Shown here piece by piece: positions 42,837 through 53,281 of a stretch of DNA of 64,000 nt. How positions within the stretch are numbered: the stretch's first letter is position 1; each line of letters starts with the position of its first letter. This stretch comes from Marinobacter manganoxydans MnI7-9 (lineage in GTDB: Bacteria; Pseudomonadota; Gammaproteobacteria; Pseudomonadales; Oleiphilaceae): the NCBI RefSeq assembly GCF_000235625.1, contig NZ_AGTR01000055.1, positions 1-64,000 of the forward strand, in the 5' to 3' direction. The notes under the pieces are model-generated. The model did no database searches. It saw only the letters and a list, made by a program, of their open reading frames with translations, and had not been told where the DNA came from. The translations under genes and the position numbers were made by a program.

Positions 42837-43649
42837 TCAGCGAGGCAGGCGGCCCCGGAACGGATGCAGTACTTTCAGGACTTCGCGGAACAGTTTCGGA
42901 TTCGCCACGACCAGTTGGCGGGCGTTACCGGTAGACGGGTTGCCGGAGAAGTCACCGGTCAGTGCGCCGGATTCCATGGCGAGTGTCACGCCAAGATCCA
43001 GATCGGACGCTTCCGGGCGGAAAATGATCGCCGCGTCCATCAGTCCCGCAGAAACCCGTGCAATGTCCAGAACCACGCAGCCGGATGTGCGGAACATGCC
43101 GGAATCCCGCGCCAGTACAGCGGCCATTTCGCCCCAGAGCATAGGGTCTTCGCTCTTGCGGGCCTGGTCCAGCAGGTTGGTGGCGATGGCTGCTTTCTCT
43201 GGCAGTTTGATTTCAGAAGCGCGAACCCGGCGACTGTTCAGGGCAGCACCATGGCCACGGCTGGCGGAGTACTCTTCGCCCGTGACAGGGTTCACCAGGA
43301 GCAGGTTTTCAGTGCGGTTATTCTTCTTCTGGGACAGGGCCAGGGCGAACTCGGGAATGCCCCGCAGGAAATTCTCACGGCCCAGAACAGGGAAAATATG
43401 CCAGCTTTTCTCGCTGGTTCCGGCATTCGCTTCGTTCAGAGGCGCGATGCTGTGGTCCTTGTAGGCCTTTTCAAGCTGTTCAGCAAAATTACCGTATATA
43501 GATTGCTCAACCCGCTCCAGTTGACGACGGCGTTCAGAGTCGTCCTTGCCGGTGGGTTCCTGGCGCTCGAAATGGGCTTTCAGATAATCGGACCCCTGAC
43601 GCGCGACGCGCAGGGCCATTTTAATAGCTGGTTGCATCTGAGTGTTCAT
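42837..43649 (-). CDS. suhB: SuhB-like inositol monophosphatase family protein, catalytic motifs lost
   Basis: The start is the ATG at 43649 (MNTQMQPAIKMALRVARQGS), giving about 270 residues, normal length for SuhB. The fold is recognisable throughout: FLRGIPEFALALSQ, SRGHGAALNSRRVRAS, RTSGCVVLDIARVSAGLMDA and VVANPKL. However, the metal-binding motif DPxDGT reads FPVLGREN (about residues 83-90), the later WD motif reads SDLDLG, and the GxxxDxVTxxD and EE elements are also gone. It should therefore not hydrolyse inositol phosphate. SuhB has a known non-enzymatic role in rRNA antitermination with Nus factors, which may be what is kept. Position next to trmJ-cysE-iscR fits suhB. Confidence 0.88.
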   Translation of the reverse strand: MNTQMQPAIKMALRVARQGSDYLKAHFERQEPTGKDDSERRRQLERVEQSIYGNFAEQLEKAYKDHSIAPLNEANAGTSEKSWHIFPVLGRENFLRGIPEFALALSQKKNNRTENLLLVNPVTGEEYSASRGHGAALNSRRVRASEIKLPEKAAIATNLLDQARKSEDPMLWGEMAAVLARDSGMFRTSGCVVLDIARVSAGLMDAAIIFRPEASDLDLGVTLAMESGALTGDFSGNPSTGNARQLVVANPKLFREVLKVLHPFRGRLPR

Positions 43650-43820
43650 TATCCGGGTGTGTGAAGGCCGGGTATGATAGCAAAAGATCACCCCGCTTGT
43701 ATGTTTTTTGACTCAGCAATAGCACGGATAACCAGAGGTTACGGGTTCTCCGGAGGGGCAGGATGGCGGTGCTTTCTGCTATCATTGCCGCCCTGATTAA
43801 TAACCTTGGGCCTGCTTAAC

Positions 43821-44684
43821 ATGCACAAAAGCGCACTTCCACAGGAAGGGACGGAGACATTTAAGGATCAGATCCGGATCATTCTGGTTGAGACCTCCCA
43901 TTCGGGCAACATCGGTGCTGTTGCTCGCGCCATGAAAAACATGGGGCTGGGTAATCTCTGGCTGGTCAATCCGTCGTCCTTCCCGGATGAGGCGTCGTAC
44001 GCCAGAGCTGCGGGTGCCTCAGATGTGCTGGACAGTGCCCGGGTGGTTTCCTCGCTGGATGAAGCCCTGGCCGATTGTGTGCTGGTTATGGGTACCAGCG
44101 CGAGGGGAAGAAAGGTGCCCTGGCCTGTTTGTGCGCCGCCGGAAGCCGCGGCCGCTGCCGCCAGCCACGCAGAGGGTGGCCCGGTTGCCCTGGTGTTCGG
44201 ACGAGAGAACCACGGTCTCAGCAATGATGAGCTGCAGCGTTGCCATTACCACATTCATATCCCGTCTAACCCCGATTACAGCTCTCTTAATCTTGCCATG
44301 GCGGTACAGGTCATGTGCTATGAATTGCGAATGTATTATCTGCGCAGCCTTGAAGGCGGTGAAGGGAGCCCATATCTAAAATCGATGACGAAACCGGGTG
44401 ATGAGGGCTGGGACGTGCCGCCTGCCAAAGTGCAGGATGTGGAAGGGTTTTTCGGGCATCTGGAGCAGGTGCTGACTGATGTCGACTTCCATCGACGGGA
44501 GAACCCCAGGCAGTTGATGACACGCTTGCGGCGGTTGTTCCAGCGAGCCAGACTGGACCAGATGGAAATCAATATTCTCCGCGGAATTCTCACTGCCGTA
44601 CAAAAGGCGGCAGGCACACAGAATAAGAGCAAATCAACCGAGGCCGGCACTGCGGCGACGAAACAGGACAATGGCCATGTTTGA
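43821..44684 (+). CDS. trmJ: tRNA (cytidine/uridine-2'-O-)-methyltransferase TrmJ
   Basis: The start is taken as the ATG at 43821, giving about 287 residues; a TTG 5 codons upstream is less likely. It methylates the ribose at position 32 of several tRNAs. SPOUT-family motifs are [20 protein letters not shown] near the start, [20 protein letters not shown] (SAM knot) and [20 protein letters not shown]. The C-terminal extension is typical of TrmJ. The 3' end overlaps cysE by 14 bases. Confidence 0.95.
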   Translation: MHKSALPQEGTETFKDQIRIILVETSHSGNIGAVARAMKNMGLGNLWLVNPSSFPDEASYARAAGASDVLDSARVVSSLDEALADCVLVMGTSARGRKVPWPVCAPPEAAAAAASHAEGGPVALVFGRENHGLSNDELQRCHYHIHIPSNPDYSSLNLAMAVQVMCYELRMYYLRSLEGGEGSPYLKSMTKPGDEGWDVPPAKVQDVEGFFGHLEQVLTDVDFHRRENPRQLMTRLRRLFQRARLDQMEINILRGILTAVQKAAGTQNKSKSTEAGTAATKQDNGHV

Positions 44685-45450
44685 GCGTTTGCGGGAAGAC
44701 ATTAACAGCGTGTTCCACCGGGATCCTGCGGCCAGGAACACCTTTGAAGTTCTTACCAATTACCCGGGTTTGCATGCTCTGCTTTTTCATCGATTTTCCC
44801 ATTGGTTGTGGAACCTTGGTCTGAAGTGGCTGGCCCGGACCATTTCCACGATCGCTCGTTGGCTGACCGGGATTGAGATTCACCCGGGGGCAACGATTGG
44901 CCGCCGATTCTTCATTGATCATGGCATGGGTGTCGTGGTTGGCGAGACCACGGTGATCGGCGATGACGTTACGCTTTACCAGGGCGTAACCCTTGGCGGA
45001 ACCAGCTGGAACAAGGGCAAGCGACATCCCACGATCGGAAACAGTGTGGTGGTTGGTGCCGGAGCGAAGATTCTCGGTCCCTTTGAAGTAGGCGAGGGTG
45101 CCAAGATTGGTTCAAACTCGGTGGTTACCAAGGCAGTGCCAGAGGGAGCAACCGTTGTAGGTATCCCTGGCCGCGTTATTGTCAAACGCCAGGGCGAAGA
45201 CGATGCCCGCCGCAAGGAGATGGAAGAGCGAATGGGCTTCGATGCATACGGCGTTACAGAAGAAATGCCGGACCCCGTCGCACGGGCCATGCGCTCGTTG
45301 CTTGATCACATGCATGCCGTGGATGACCGCATAGAGAATATGTGCAAGGCGTTGCGCAAGGTGAACAGTGAATACCAGAATGGCGAACTGCCACCGCTCC
45401 ACGAGGAGGATTTCGATTGCGTGCGAGACGACGAAGAGGTGCGGCGCTGA
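44671..45450 (+). CDS. cysE: Serine O-acetyltransferase
   Basis: The product is 259 residues, the short-N-terminus CysE form. It makes O-acetylserine for cysteine synthesis. The left-handed beta-helix hexapeptides are clear: [40 protein letters not shown] and [20 protein letters not shown]. The catalytic His is in [11 protein letters not shown]. Cysteine supply fits the downstream cysteine desulfurase iscS. A second ATG two codons in is also possible. Confidence 0.96.
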   Translation: MAMFERLREDINSVFHRDPAARNTFEVLTNYPGLHALLFHRFSHWLWNLGLKWLARTISTIARWLTGIEIHPGATIGRRFFIDHGMGVVVGETTVIGDDVTLYQGVTLGGTSWNKGKRHPTIGNSVVVGAGAKILGPFEVGEGAKIGSNSVVTKAVPEGATVVGIPGRVIVKRQGEDDARRKEMEERMGFDAYGVTEEMPDPVARAMRSLLDHMHAVDDRIENMCKALRKVNSEYQNGELPPLHEEDFDCVRDDEEVRR

Positions 45451-45475
45451 ATACTTGACTGAAATGGTTGGTCAA
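45451..45475 (+). promoter_or_regulatory. IscR type 1 site and iscR promoter
   Basis: Starting directly after the cysE stop, ATACTTGACTGAAAT fits the first half of the type 1 IscR consensus ATASYYGACTRWWWY at every position; the second half (GGTTGGTCAA) fits partly. TTGACT (45455-45460) inside it is a -35 box, with CATACT (45479-45484) as -10. Autorepression by holo-IscR is expected. Confidence 0.75.
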
Positions 45476-45528
45476 TTCATACTCTGTTCTGCATTTTTGA
45501 GATTCAATCCCGCCATGGGGCTGACGCT

Positions 45529-46026
45529 ATGAAGTTGACCACCAAAGGCCGCTATGCCGTTACGGCAATGCTGGATCTGGCTCTGCATGGAGACCAGGGG
45601 CCGGTGAGTCTGGCCGATATATCGGCGCGTCAGGAAATCTCACTGTCCTACCTGGAGCAGCTTTTCTCCCGTCTCCGCCGCCAGAAACTGGTTGTCAGTA
45701 TTCGCGGTCCCGGTGGTGGATACAGGCTCAGTCGTCCTGCGGCTGATCTCTACATTGCCGAAGTTGTTGATGCCGTCAGCGAATCGCTGGATACCACCCG
45801 GTGCGGCAACAAAGGCGATTGCCAGAATGGCGAGAAATGTCTGACTCACCACCTCTGGTCTGATCTCAGTGATCAGATTCATCAGTTTCTCAGCGAGATC
45901 AGTCTCGGAGATCTGATGAGGAAGCATGAAATTCGCCAGGTTGCGGACCGGCAAAATCGCCGCCAGTCCGACAGTGGCTCTGAAACCATCAATACCGAAC
46001 GCCTGTCCGATCAGGCGCCGGCCTGA
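45529..46026 (+). CDS. iscR: Iron-sulfur cluster regulator IscR
   Basis: The product is 165 residues of the Rrf2 family. The winged-helix part [20 protein letters not shown] and [19 protein letters not shown] is typical. The [2Fe-2S] ligands C92, C98 and C104 plus His107 are all present ([20 protein letters not shown]). It senses cluster status and represses its own operon. An IscR site overlaps its promoter. iscS follows after 22 bases. Confidence 0.96.
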   Translation: MKLTTKGRYAVTAMLDLALHGDQGPVSLADISARQEISLSYLEQLFSRLRRQKLVVSIRGPGGGYRLSRPAADLYIAEVVDAVSESLDTTRCGNKGDCQNGEKCLTHHLWSDLSDQIHQFLSEISLGDLMRKHEIRQVADRQNRRQSDSGSETINTERLSDQAPA

Positions 46027-46048
46027 CACCAACAAGTTTCCGGAATCC

Positions 46049-47197
46049 ATGAAAAAGCCCGTTTATATGGACTACGCGGCCACCACGCCCGTTGATCCAG
46101 CCGTTGCTGATGAAATGATGAAATACCTCACGCTGGATGGTGTATTCGGTAATCCGGCATCCCGCACCCACGCCTATGGTTGGCAGGCAGAAGCCGCAGT
46201 GGAAGCTGCACGCAAGAAGGTCGCCAGTCTCGTTCACGCTGATCCGCGGGAGATTGTCTGGACCTCGGGGGCAACGGAATCAGACAACCTCGCCATCAAA
46301 GGGGCGGTTGCCGGCCGGCAGGGCGCTCATATCGTTACCTCCAGGATCGAGCACAAAGCGGTTGTTGATACCTGCAAGTGGCTGGAGCATCAGGGTACTG
46401 AAGTCACCTGGCTGGAGCCGGCAGCCGACGGAACCATCGGTTTTGATCAGGTGTTGGACGCGCTCAAGGAAAATACCGTGCTCGTCAGCCTGATGTTGGT
46501 GAACAACGAGCTTGGAACAATCAATGATATTGCCGCCATTGGTGCCGAATTGCGCCAGAGAGGCATTCTTTTTCACGTAGACGCCGCCCAGGCCGCCGGC
46601 AAGATGGCAATTGATGTTGGCTCCATGCCGGTGGATCTGCTGGCGCTTTCCGGCCACAAGGTTTATGGCCCGAAGGGCGTCGGCGCCCTGTACGTCAGGC
46701 GGTCGCCAGATGTTCGTATTGAGGCGCAGATTCATGGTGGTGGCCATGAGCGAGGAATGCGCTCCGGAACGCTCCCCACCCATCAGATTGTCGGAATGGG
46801 AAAGGCGTTCGAGATCGCCCAGTCCGCGCTTGAACAGGAAGTGGAGAAGCTGGAAGCCCTGCGGGAGGCGTTTCTTTCGGGGCTCCGGCCTCTCGAGGGT
46901 GTCACTCTCAACGGCAGTGAATCCCGGCGCGTCCCGGGCATAATGAATCTTTCCTTTGAAGGCGTCGATGCGGAGTCCCTCATGCTCGGCCTTCGGGATC
47001 TGGCGGTATCCTCCGGTTCGGCCTGCGCTTCAGCCACGGTAGAGCCCTCATATGTGCTTCGTGGCATCGGGTTGAGTGAACAGCAGGCCCATCGTGCGCT
47101 GCGCTTTTCCATCGGCCGCTACACCACGAACGAGGAAGTGGCGTTTGCCAGCGCGCAAATAGTTGATGTTGTTAGTCGCCTCCGCGCAGTGCGGTAG
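46049..47197 (+). CDS. iscS: Cysteine desulfurase IscS, C-terminally short
   Basis: The start is the ATG at 46049 ([20 protein letters not shown]), giving 382 residues against about 404 in E. coli IscS. The PLP lysine is in [20 protein letters not shown] and the catalytic cysteine in [20 protein letters not shown], so desulfurase activity should be intact. The protein stops at VVSRLRAVR and lacks the usual C-terminal tail (normally ending SPLWEMYxxGxDLNxxxWxxH) that contacts IscU. No iscU, iscA, hscB, hscA or fdx follows; the next gene is ndk. It may serve tRNA thiolation or feed another scaffold. Confidence 0.93.
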   Translation: MKKPVYMDYAATTPVDPAVADEMMKYLTLDGVFGNPASRTHAYGWQAEAAVEAARKKVASLVHADPREIVWTSGATESDNLAIKGAVAGRQGAHIVTSRIEHKAVVDTCKWLEHQGTEVTWLEPAADGTIGFDQVLDALKENTVLVSLMLVNNELGTINDIAAIGAELRQRGILFHVDAAQAAGKMAIDVGSMPVDLLALSGHKVYGPKGVGALYVRRSPDVRIEAQIHGGGHERGMRSGTLPTHQIVGMGKAFEIAQSALEQEVEKLEALREAFLSGLRPLEGVTLNGSESRRVPGIMNLSFEGVDAESLMLGLRDLAVSSGSACASATVEPSYVLRGIGLSEQQAHRALRFSIGRYTTNEEVAFASAQIVDVVSRLRAVR

Positions 47198-47265
47198 GAA
47201 GTTTGCCCCGGACTGCGTATAATCGCAGGCCAGAATTTTAACCATCCACAAACTGGAGAAATACC

Positions 47266-47694
47266 ATGGCAACTGAGCGCACGCTCTCGATTATCAAGCC
47301 CGACGCGGTAGCAAAGAACGTGATCGGCGAAATTTACAGCCGCTTCGAGAAAGCTGGGCTGAACATCGTTGCTGCCAAGATGATGCACCTCACCCAGGAG
47401 CAGGCAGAAGGCTTTTACGCAGAGCACAAAGAGCGTCCGTTCTTTAACGACCTGGTTGCATTCATGACCTCCGGTCCGGTGGTTGTGCAGGTTCTGGAAG
47501 GTGAAGGCGCGATCCTTAAAAACCGTGACCTGATGGGCGCGACCAACCCGAAAGAAGCCGAGGCGGGCACTATCCGCGCTGATTTCGCATCGTCCATCGA
47601 CGCAAACGCCGTTCACGGCTCTGATTCCGCGGCTTCTGCCGAGCGCGAAATCGCTTACTTCTTCAATGACAACGAGATCTGCCCGAGGGGTTGA
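47266..47694 (+). CDS. ndk: Nucleoside diphosphate kinase
   Basis: The product is 142 residues. [20 protein letters not shown] is the family start, and the phosphoryl-carrying histidine is in [20 protein letters not shown]. It balances nucleoside triphosphate pools. In many gammaproteobacteria ndk follows the isc cluster, which here is reduced to iscRS. Confidence 0.97.
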   Translation: MATERTLSIIKPDAVAKNVIGEIYSRFEKAGLNIVAAKMMHLTQEQAEGFYAEHKERPFFNDLVAFMTSGPVVVQVLEGEGAILKNRDLMGATNPKEAEAGTIRADFASSIDANAVHGSDSAASAEREIAYFFNDNEICPRG

Positions 47695-47757
47695 TTGCGT
47701 TGATCGGGGGCGATCATCCGGTCGCCTCCGAATTGATTATCTGATCGAGGTTATGAA

Positions 47758-48870
47758 ATGACAGCGGCCGCTGAAAAAACCAATCTCCTGGGAATGCCAA
47801 AAGCAAAGCTCGAGGCCTTCTTCGAGTCCCTGGGAGAGAAGCGTTTTCGTGCCACTCAGGTTTTGCAGTGGATCCATCAGCGTGGCGCCGATGACTTCGA
47901 TCAAATGACCAATATGAGCAAGGCGCTTCGGGAAAAGCTGAAGCAGGTTGCCGAGATTCGTGGTCCTGAGGTGGTGTACGACGAAACCTCCAAAGACGGC
48001 ACCCGCAAATGGGTGATGCGCATGGACAACGGCAACAGCGTGGAGACGGTACTGATTCCCGATGGCGAACGCGGCACACTCTGCGTTTCCTCACAGATTG
48101 GTTGCAGCCTGGACTGCACCTTCTGCTCCACCGGCAAGCGGGGCTTTAACCGTAATCTGACTGCGGCGGAAGTCATTGGTCAGGTGTGGGTTGCGCGCAA
48201 GGCCTTCATGCCTTTTGAGCCGGGCCCCGATCGGCCGATTACCAACGTGGTCATGATGGGCATGGGCGAGCCCCTGCTCAATTTTGATAATGTCGTGGAC
48301 GCCATGAACCTCATGATGGAGGATCTGGCGTACGGGATCTCCAAGCGCCGGGTGACCCTCAGTACCTCTGGCGTGGTGCCCGCGCTGGATCGCCTGTCGG
48401 AAGTTACCGATGTTTCACTGGCCATTTCCCTGCATGCCCCGAATGATGAACTGCGTAACAAACTGGTTCCGTTGAATAAAAAGTACCCGATCTCAGAGCT
48501 GCTTGCGGCCACCAAGCGGTATTTCGCCCGTTTGCCAGACAAGCGTAAGGCTACAATCGAGTACACCGTTATCGAGGGGATGAACGATCAGCCCGAGCAC
48601 GCCCGGGAACTGGCGGTGCTGTTGCGGGATCTTCCGTGCAAGATCAACCTGATTCCCTTCAATCCGTTTCCGGAGAGCGATTTCCGGAGACCGAGTATGA
48701 ATGCCACGCGGCGGTTCCAGAACGTTCTTAACGAAGCTGGCTACATCACCACCATCAGAACCACGCGGGGCGATGACATTGACGCCGCCTGTGGGCAACT
48801 GGTCGGGCGGGTCGAGGACAGAACCCGGCGGAGTCAGCGGTATATTCAGGTTCAGCAGGTGAATCCCTGA
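47758..48870 (+). CDS. rlmN: 23S rRNA (adenine2503-C2)/tRNA methyltransferase RlmN
   Basis: The product is 370 residues, a radical SAM enzyme. The cluster motif Cx3Cx2C is C116-SLD-C120-TF-C123. Other family parts are [32 protein letters not shown] and [18 protein letters not shown]. The methyl-carrying cysteine near the C-terminus lies in [12 protein letters not shown]. It modifies A2503 of 23S rRNA and A37 of some tRNAs. Confidence 0.96.
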   Translation: MTAAAEKTNLLGMPKAKLEAFFESLGEKRFRATQVLQWIHQRGADDFDQMTNMSKALREKLKQVAEIRGPEVVYDETSKDGTRKWVMRMDNGNSVETVLIPDGERGTLCVSSQIGCSLDCTFCSTGKRGFNRNLTAAEVIGQVWVARKAFMPFEPGPDRPITNVVMMGMGEPLLNFDNVVDAMNLMMEDLAYGISKRRVTLSTSGVVPALDRLSEVTDVSLAISLHAPNDELRNKLVPLNKKYPISELLAATKRYFARLPDKRKATIEYTVIEGMNDQPEHARELAVLLRDLPCKINLIPFNPFPESDFRRPSMNATRRFQNVLNEAGYITTIRTTRGDDIDAACGQLVGRVEDRTRRSQRYIQVQQVNP

Positions 48871-48911
48871 ACCAGATACGTCTTGCAGCCCAATCGAGGA
48901 AGGGGACACCC

Positions 48912-49718
48912 GTGATAACACCACCAGCAAACCGACGTTCATTCGTGTTGGCCACCCTGTTGCTGACCCTGCTGGTTACAGGTTGCGTTACCACTACCGA
49001 CAGTCGGTTTTCACGGGAAGCAGATCAGCAGGAAGCGCTCGATAACTATGTGAAACTTGCCACGGCCTATATTGGGCAGGGCAATCTTGAACGTGCACGC
49101 CATCACCTCGACAGGGCATTGAAACTGGATTCAGATGACCCGGGCGCCAGGGCTGCGATGGGGCTTGTCTATAACGCCGAGGGTGAGCCAGAACTGGCTG
49201 AGCGTAATTTCAAACAGGCTATTTCCGAGGATCCAGGGTACACACGGGCGCGGGTTTATTACGGAGCTTTCCTGTTCGGCCAGAACCGGATGGAAGACGC
49301 GCGGGATCAATTCCGTGCTGCGTCCCGGGATACCGGTTATCAGGATCGCGGCTCGGTTTTCTTTAACCTGGGCATGACCCAGGAGCGCCTCGGAGAACTG
49401 GAAGCTGCGGCCACATCCTATCGCCGCGCAGTGGAGCTGACACGAGGCGATGCACGTTCCCTGCTGGCGCTCTCCCGGGTGTCCGTAGAGACTGGCGACT
49501 ACGACGACGCGGCACGCTATTACTCGCGACTGATTTCATTGATGCAGCGAAATCAGCGTCTGGTCCACTCACCGGAGAGCCTTCTTACCGGAATCCGCAT
49601 TGCCCGCTTCTACAGTGATGAAAACCAGGAGGCGAGCCTTGCGCTTCAACTCAGAAACAAATTTCCGGAGTCAGTCGAATACCAACAATATAAGGTGCTG
49701 ATTTCTAATGGCAACTGA
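48912..49718 (+). CDS. pilF: Type IV pilus pilotin PilF (PilW)
   Basis: The start is a GTG at 48912 with GAGGAAGGGG upstream; the product is 268 residues. The lipobox is in LLTLLVTGCVTT. Tetratricopeptide repeats fill the rest, for example YVKLATAYIGQGNLERARHH and AAMGLVYNAEGEPELAERNF. In Pseudomonas PilF pilots the secretin PilQ to the outer membrane. The 3' end overlaps rodZ by 11 bases. Confidence 0.94.
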   Translation: MITPPANRRSFVLATLLLTLLVTGCVTTTDSRFSREADQQEALDNYVKLATAYIGQGNLERARHHLDRALKLDSDDPGARAAMGLVYNAEGEPELAERNFKQAISEDPGYTRARVYYGAFLFGQNRMEDARDQFRAASRDTGYQDRGSVFFNLGMTQERLGELEAAATSYRRAVELTRGDARSLLALSRVSVETGDYDDAARYYSRLISLMQRNQRLVHSPESLLTGIRIARFYSDENQEASLALQLRNKFPESVEYQQYKVLISNGN

Positions 49719-50745
49719 AGAAAACTCACAGCCAGCTATGAAGGAGCCCGTAGGGCGGCAGCTTCAAAAGGCACGGGAGAAAACCGGTCTGAGTACCGGT
49801 GATGTCGCAGCAGCGCAGCATTTGCGTCCTTCGGTAATCCAGGCGATCGAGTCGGGAGATTACAGCCAGATTGACAGTGAACTCTTTCTGAAAGGGTATG
49901 TCAGGGCTTATGCAAAACAGGTTGGGCTGGACGCAGATGCAGTGATTGCCGACCTCGACCAGGAACTGGAACCCATTCGGCAACAGCGGGAACAGGAGCA
50001 GGAAGCCAATCCGCTGGTAGACATCGAACGTCGCAGACGTCGTAAACGTCAGCTTGCCAAGGCTCTGTTTTTCCTGGTGGTGCTGGGCATTGCCGGATAC
50101 CTTGCTTTCACCTTTCTGGCTCCTTCACAGGGCCCGGCGCCTTCCGAGCCGACGACAGAACCGGAATCAGTGCCGGAGGAGCCTGCTCCTGCTGAAGCCG
50201 AGGAATCGGCTGCGTTGGCCGAGCCAGAGCGCTCCGAACCTGTGCTTGTTGCCAGTGCTGAAGAGTCGGAATCGGCAGTTATGGAGGCGGAGGCGCCTAC
50301 CGTGCAGCAGTCTGAAACAGAAACTGAGGCTCAAGCGCCTGAAACTGACGTTGGTGAAAATCAGTTGCCTGAAAACACACTGGCTACGGACGATGGCGCG
50401 GCTGATGCAACCGAGCCTGTTACCGATCAGATTCCTGCGGTCGTCCAGACCCCCGAGCCGGTTCTGGAAGACCCGAATGGGCTGTCGGATGCTTCGGACA
50501 ACGGTCGACTCCAGATTCGCTTCAGTGACGATTGTTGGGTGCAGATCAGTGACGCAGCCGGTAACCGCCTGGTGAATTCGCTCCAGCGTAACGGGGATCT
50601 GATTGATATCGAGGGGCCGACGCCCTTGAGGGTTGTGATTGGCGCAGTCGATGCGGTTGAATCCATCCGTTTCCAGGGCGAGCCAGTGGATATCGGTGGC
50701 TACCGGGTTGTTAACAACCGGTCAGAATTCACCCTGACAATCTGA
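49708..50745 (+). CDS. rodZ: Cytoskeleton protein RodZ
   Basis: The product is 345 residues. The N-terminal Xre-type HTH is GRQLQKAREKTGLSTGDVAA through LKGYVRAYAKQVGLDADAVI. A basic stretch (RRRRKRQLAK) precedes the single membrane span LFFLVVLGIAGYLAFTFLA (about 117-135). A long Glu/Pro/Ala-rich periplasmic linker leads to a C-terminal DUF4115 domain (LQIRFSDDCWVQISDAAGNR). RodZ links MreB to the wall machinery. Confidence 0.95.
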   Translation: MATEENSQPAMKEPVGRQLQKAREKTGLSTGDVAAAQHLRPSVIQAIESGDYSQIDSELFLKGYVRAYAKQVGLDADAVIADLDQELEPIRQQREQEQEANPLVDIERRRRRKRQLAKALFFLVVLGIAGYLAFTFLAPSQGPAPSEPTTEPESVPEEPAPAEAEESAALAEPERSEPVLVASAEESESAVMEAEAPTVQQSETETEAQAPETDVGENQLPENTLATDDGAADATEPVTDQIPAVVQTPEPVLEDPNGLSDASDNGRLQIRFSDDCWVQISDAAGNRLVNSLQRNGDLIDIEGPTPLRVVIGAVDAVESIRFQGEPVDIGGYRVVNNRSEFTLTI

Positions 50746-50780
50746 AATTTGATCAAATTTTCCATATCGGTCAGTAAGAC

Positions 50781-51899
50781 ATGAAACAGGATTCCCCGAT
50801 TATCAGACGCAAATCCCGCCAGATCATGGTGGGCAATGTTCCTGTGGGTGGTGACGCGCCGATTGCGGTGCAGAGCATGACCAACACCGAAACCTGTGAC
50901 GTAGAGGCCACCGTTGGCCAGATCAAGGCATTGCAGGAGGCAGGTGCGGACATAGTGCGTGTTTCCGTTCCGTCCATGGACGCCGCTGAGGCGTTCGGGA
51001 AGATTCGGGAGCAGGTTTCCCTGCCGTTGGTTGCCGACATCCACTTCGATTACAAAATCGCTCTTCGGGTAGCAGAACTGGGTGTTGACTGTCTCCGGAT
51101 CAATCCTGGCAATATCGGCCGCGATGACCGCGTCAGTGCCGTGATCAGTGCGGCCCGGGACGGCAACATTCCCATTCGCATTGGTGTGAACGCCGGTTCG
51201 CTGGAGAAGTCTCTCCAGCGCAAATATGGCGAGCCGACGGCAGACGCGCTGGTGGAGTCCGCCATGCGCCACATCGATATCCTGGATCGTCATGACTTCC
51301 AGGATTTCAAGGTTAGCCTGAAAGCGTCGGAAGTGTTTATGACGGTCGATGCCTACCGTAAGATTGCCCAGCAGATTGAGCAGCCCCTGCACCTTGGCAT
51401 CACCGAGGCCGGTGGTTTGAGATCCGGAACCGTGAAGTCCTCCATTGGCCTTGGCATGCTGTTGATGGACGGCATCGGTGACACCATCCGGGTATCGCTT
51501 GCAGCGGACCCCGTGCAGGAAATCAAGGTGGGCTTCGATATACTGAAGAGCCTGCGCCTGCGCAGTCGCGGTATAAACTTCATCGCCTGTCCCAGCTGTT
51601 CCCGGCAGAATTTCGATGTCATCCAGACCATGAATGATCTGGAAGCTCGTCTGGAGGATGTAAACGATTCTCTGGATGTGGCGATCATCGGGTGCATCGT
51701 AAACGGTCCGGGTGAGGCGAAAGTGGCGGATCTCGGACTTACCGGCGGGAGCCCCAAGAACCTCTTCTACATGGCGGGAAAGCCGAACCAGAAGCTGGAC
51801 AACGCGACATTGACGGATGATCTGGAGCGCCTGATTCGCGAGGAAGTGGCACGGCGCAAGGAACAGGAAGATTCGATTATTGCCCGGTCAGACAACTGA
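50781..51899 (+). CDS. ispG: 4-hydroxy-3-methylbut-2-en-1-yl diphosphate synthase
   Basis: The product is 372 residues, a [4Fe-4S] enzyme of the non-mevalonate isoprenoid pathway. It contains [40 protein letters not shown] and the cluster cysteines in [11 protein letters not shown] (two) and [13 protein letters not shown] (one). Gene order rodZ-ispG-hisS is conserved. Confidence 0.97.
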   Translation: MKQDSPIIRRKSRQIMVGNVPVGGDAPIAVQSMTNTETCDVEATVGQIKALQEAGADIVRVSVPSMDAAEAFGKIREQVSLPLVADIHFDYKIALRVAELGVDCLRINPGNIGRDDRVSAVISAARDGNIPIRIGVNAGSLEKSLQRKYGEPTADALVESAMRHIDILDRHDFQDFKVSLKASEVFMTVDAYRKIAQQIEQPLHLGITEAGGLRSGTVKSSIGLGMLLMDGIGDTIRVSLAADPVQEIKVGFDILKSLRLRSRGINFIACPSCSRQNFDVIQTMNDLEARLEDVNDSLDVAIIGCIVNGPGEAKVADLGLTGGSPKNLFYMAGKPNQKLDNATLTDDLERLIREEVARRKEQEDSIIARSDN

Positions 51900-51948
51900 T
51901 TGTTTCCAGTTCCCGGCATAACCATCCAGAAAAAGTTAAGGGTTAACA

Positions 51949-53229
51949 TTGGCAAAGATTCAGGCAATTCGCGGGATGAACGATATCCTGCCGGAGCAGA
52001 CGCCGGTTTGGCAGTTTGTGGAATCCACGGTTCGCAGAGTACTGGCCCAGTATGGCTACCAGGAAATCCGCATGCCGATTGTGGAACAGACCGATCTGTT
52101 CAAGCGTTCGATTGGTGAAGTGACCGACATCGTCGAAAAGGAAATGTACACCTTTGAAGACCGCAACGGTGACAGTCTGACCCTCCGCCCGGAGGGCACC
52201 GCCGGTTGTGTTCGGGCCGCCGAAGAGCACGGTCTTCTGTTCAATCAGACCCGCCGTCTCTGGTACACCGGCCCGATGTTCCGGCACGAACGTCCGCAAA
52301 AAGGCCGCTATCGCCAGTTTCATCAGATTGGCGTGGAATGTTTTGGCATGAACGGTCCGGACATTGATGCCGAACTGCTCATCTTGACGGCAAGGCTCTG
52401 GAAAGAGCTTGGGCTTGCCGAGCATACCCGGCTTGAGATCAATTCCATCGGAACGTCGGAGTCCCGTCGGGTTTACCGGTCCGCCCTCGTGGATTACCTC
52501 GGTCAGTTCAAGGCAGACCTGGATGCCGATAGCCAGCGTCGCCTCGAATCGAACCCCCTGCGCATTCTGGATAGCAAGGATCCTTCCACTCGGAAAATCC
52601 TCGAAAACGCGCCCAGCCTTGACGACTATCTCGACGAAGAATCCCGCGAGCACTTCGAGCGCCTGAAGGCGCTTCTTGAGGCTGCAGGGGTGAATTATTC
52701 AGTGAATCCAGCGCTGGTGCGGGGCCTCGATTACTACGGCAAGACGGTGTTCGAGTGGATTACCGACAGCCTCGGCGCCCAGGGTACGGTGTGTGCAGGT
52801 GGTCGATACGATGGCCTGGTGGAACAGCTGGGTGGCAAGCCGACCTTTGCAGTGGGCTTTGCAATGGGCCTTGAGCGCCTTATCCTGCTGCTGGAAACGC
52901 TGGAACTGGTTCCTGAGCACGTAAACAGCAATGCCGATGTCTACGTAACGGCGATGGGCGAGGGCGCATTGGCGCCTGCGCTCGTTCTGGCTGAACAGCT
53001 CCGGGCAGCCCTGCCAGAGCGTGTGATTGTTTCCCATTGTGGCGGTGGCAGTTTCAAAAGCCAGATGAAAAAGGCAGACCGCAGTGGTGCCAGGTACGCG
53101 GTGATTCTGGGCGAGAACGAAGTGGCCAACGGCACCGCCGGGCTTAAACCCTTGCGAGCCGACGAGCCGCAGGCGGAGATCGCCCAGGACAAGCTTGCGG
53201 ACACTCTGGCAGCGGCGCTGGCCAACTGA
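51949..53229 (+). CDS. hisS: Histidyl-tRNA synthetase
   Basis: The product is 426 residues. The start is a TTG at 51949; the next possible ATG (residue 10) would remove the conserved [13 protein letters not shown] opening, so TTG is preferred. Class II motifs are seen: motif 2 around [20 protein letters not shown], the histidine-specific [12 protein letters not shown], and [14 protein letters not shown], plus an anticodon-binding C-terminal domain. Confidence 0.97.
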   Translation: MAKIQAIRGMNDILPEQTPVWQFVESTVRRVLAQYGYQEIRMPIVEQTDLFKRSIGEVTDIVEKEMYTFEDRNGDSLTLRPEGTAGCVRAAEEHGLLFNQTRRLWYTGPMFRHERPQKGRYRQFHQIGVECFGMNGPDIDAELLILTARLWKELGLAEHTRLEINSIGTSESRRVYRSALVDYLGQFKADLDADSQRRLESNPLRILDSKDPSTRKILENAPSLDDYLDEESREHFERLKALLEAAGVNYSVNPALVRGLDYYGKTVFEWITDSLGAQGTVCAGGRYDGLVEQLGGKPTFAVGFAMGLERLILLLETLELVPEHVNSNADVYVTAMGEGALAPALVLAEQLRAALPERVIVSHCGGGSFKSQMKKADRSGARYAVILGENEVANGTAGLKPLRADEPQAEIAQDKLADTLAAALAN

Positions 53230-53281
53230 ATCTGACCAAATTTACTGATACAAAAGCAAAAATTCGACAACAGGAGTCCCC

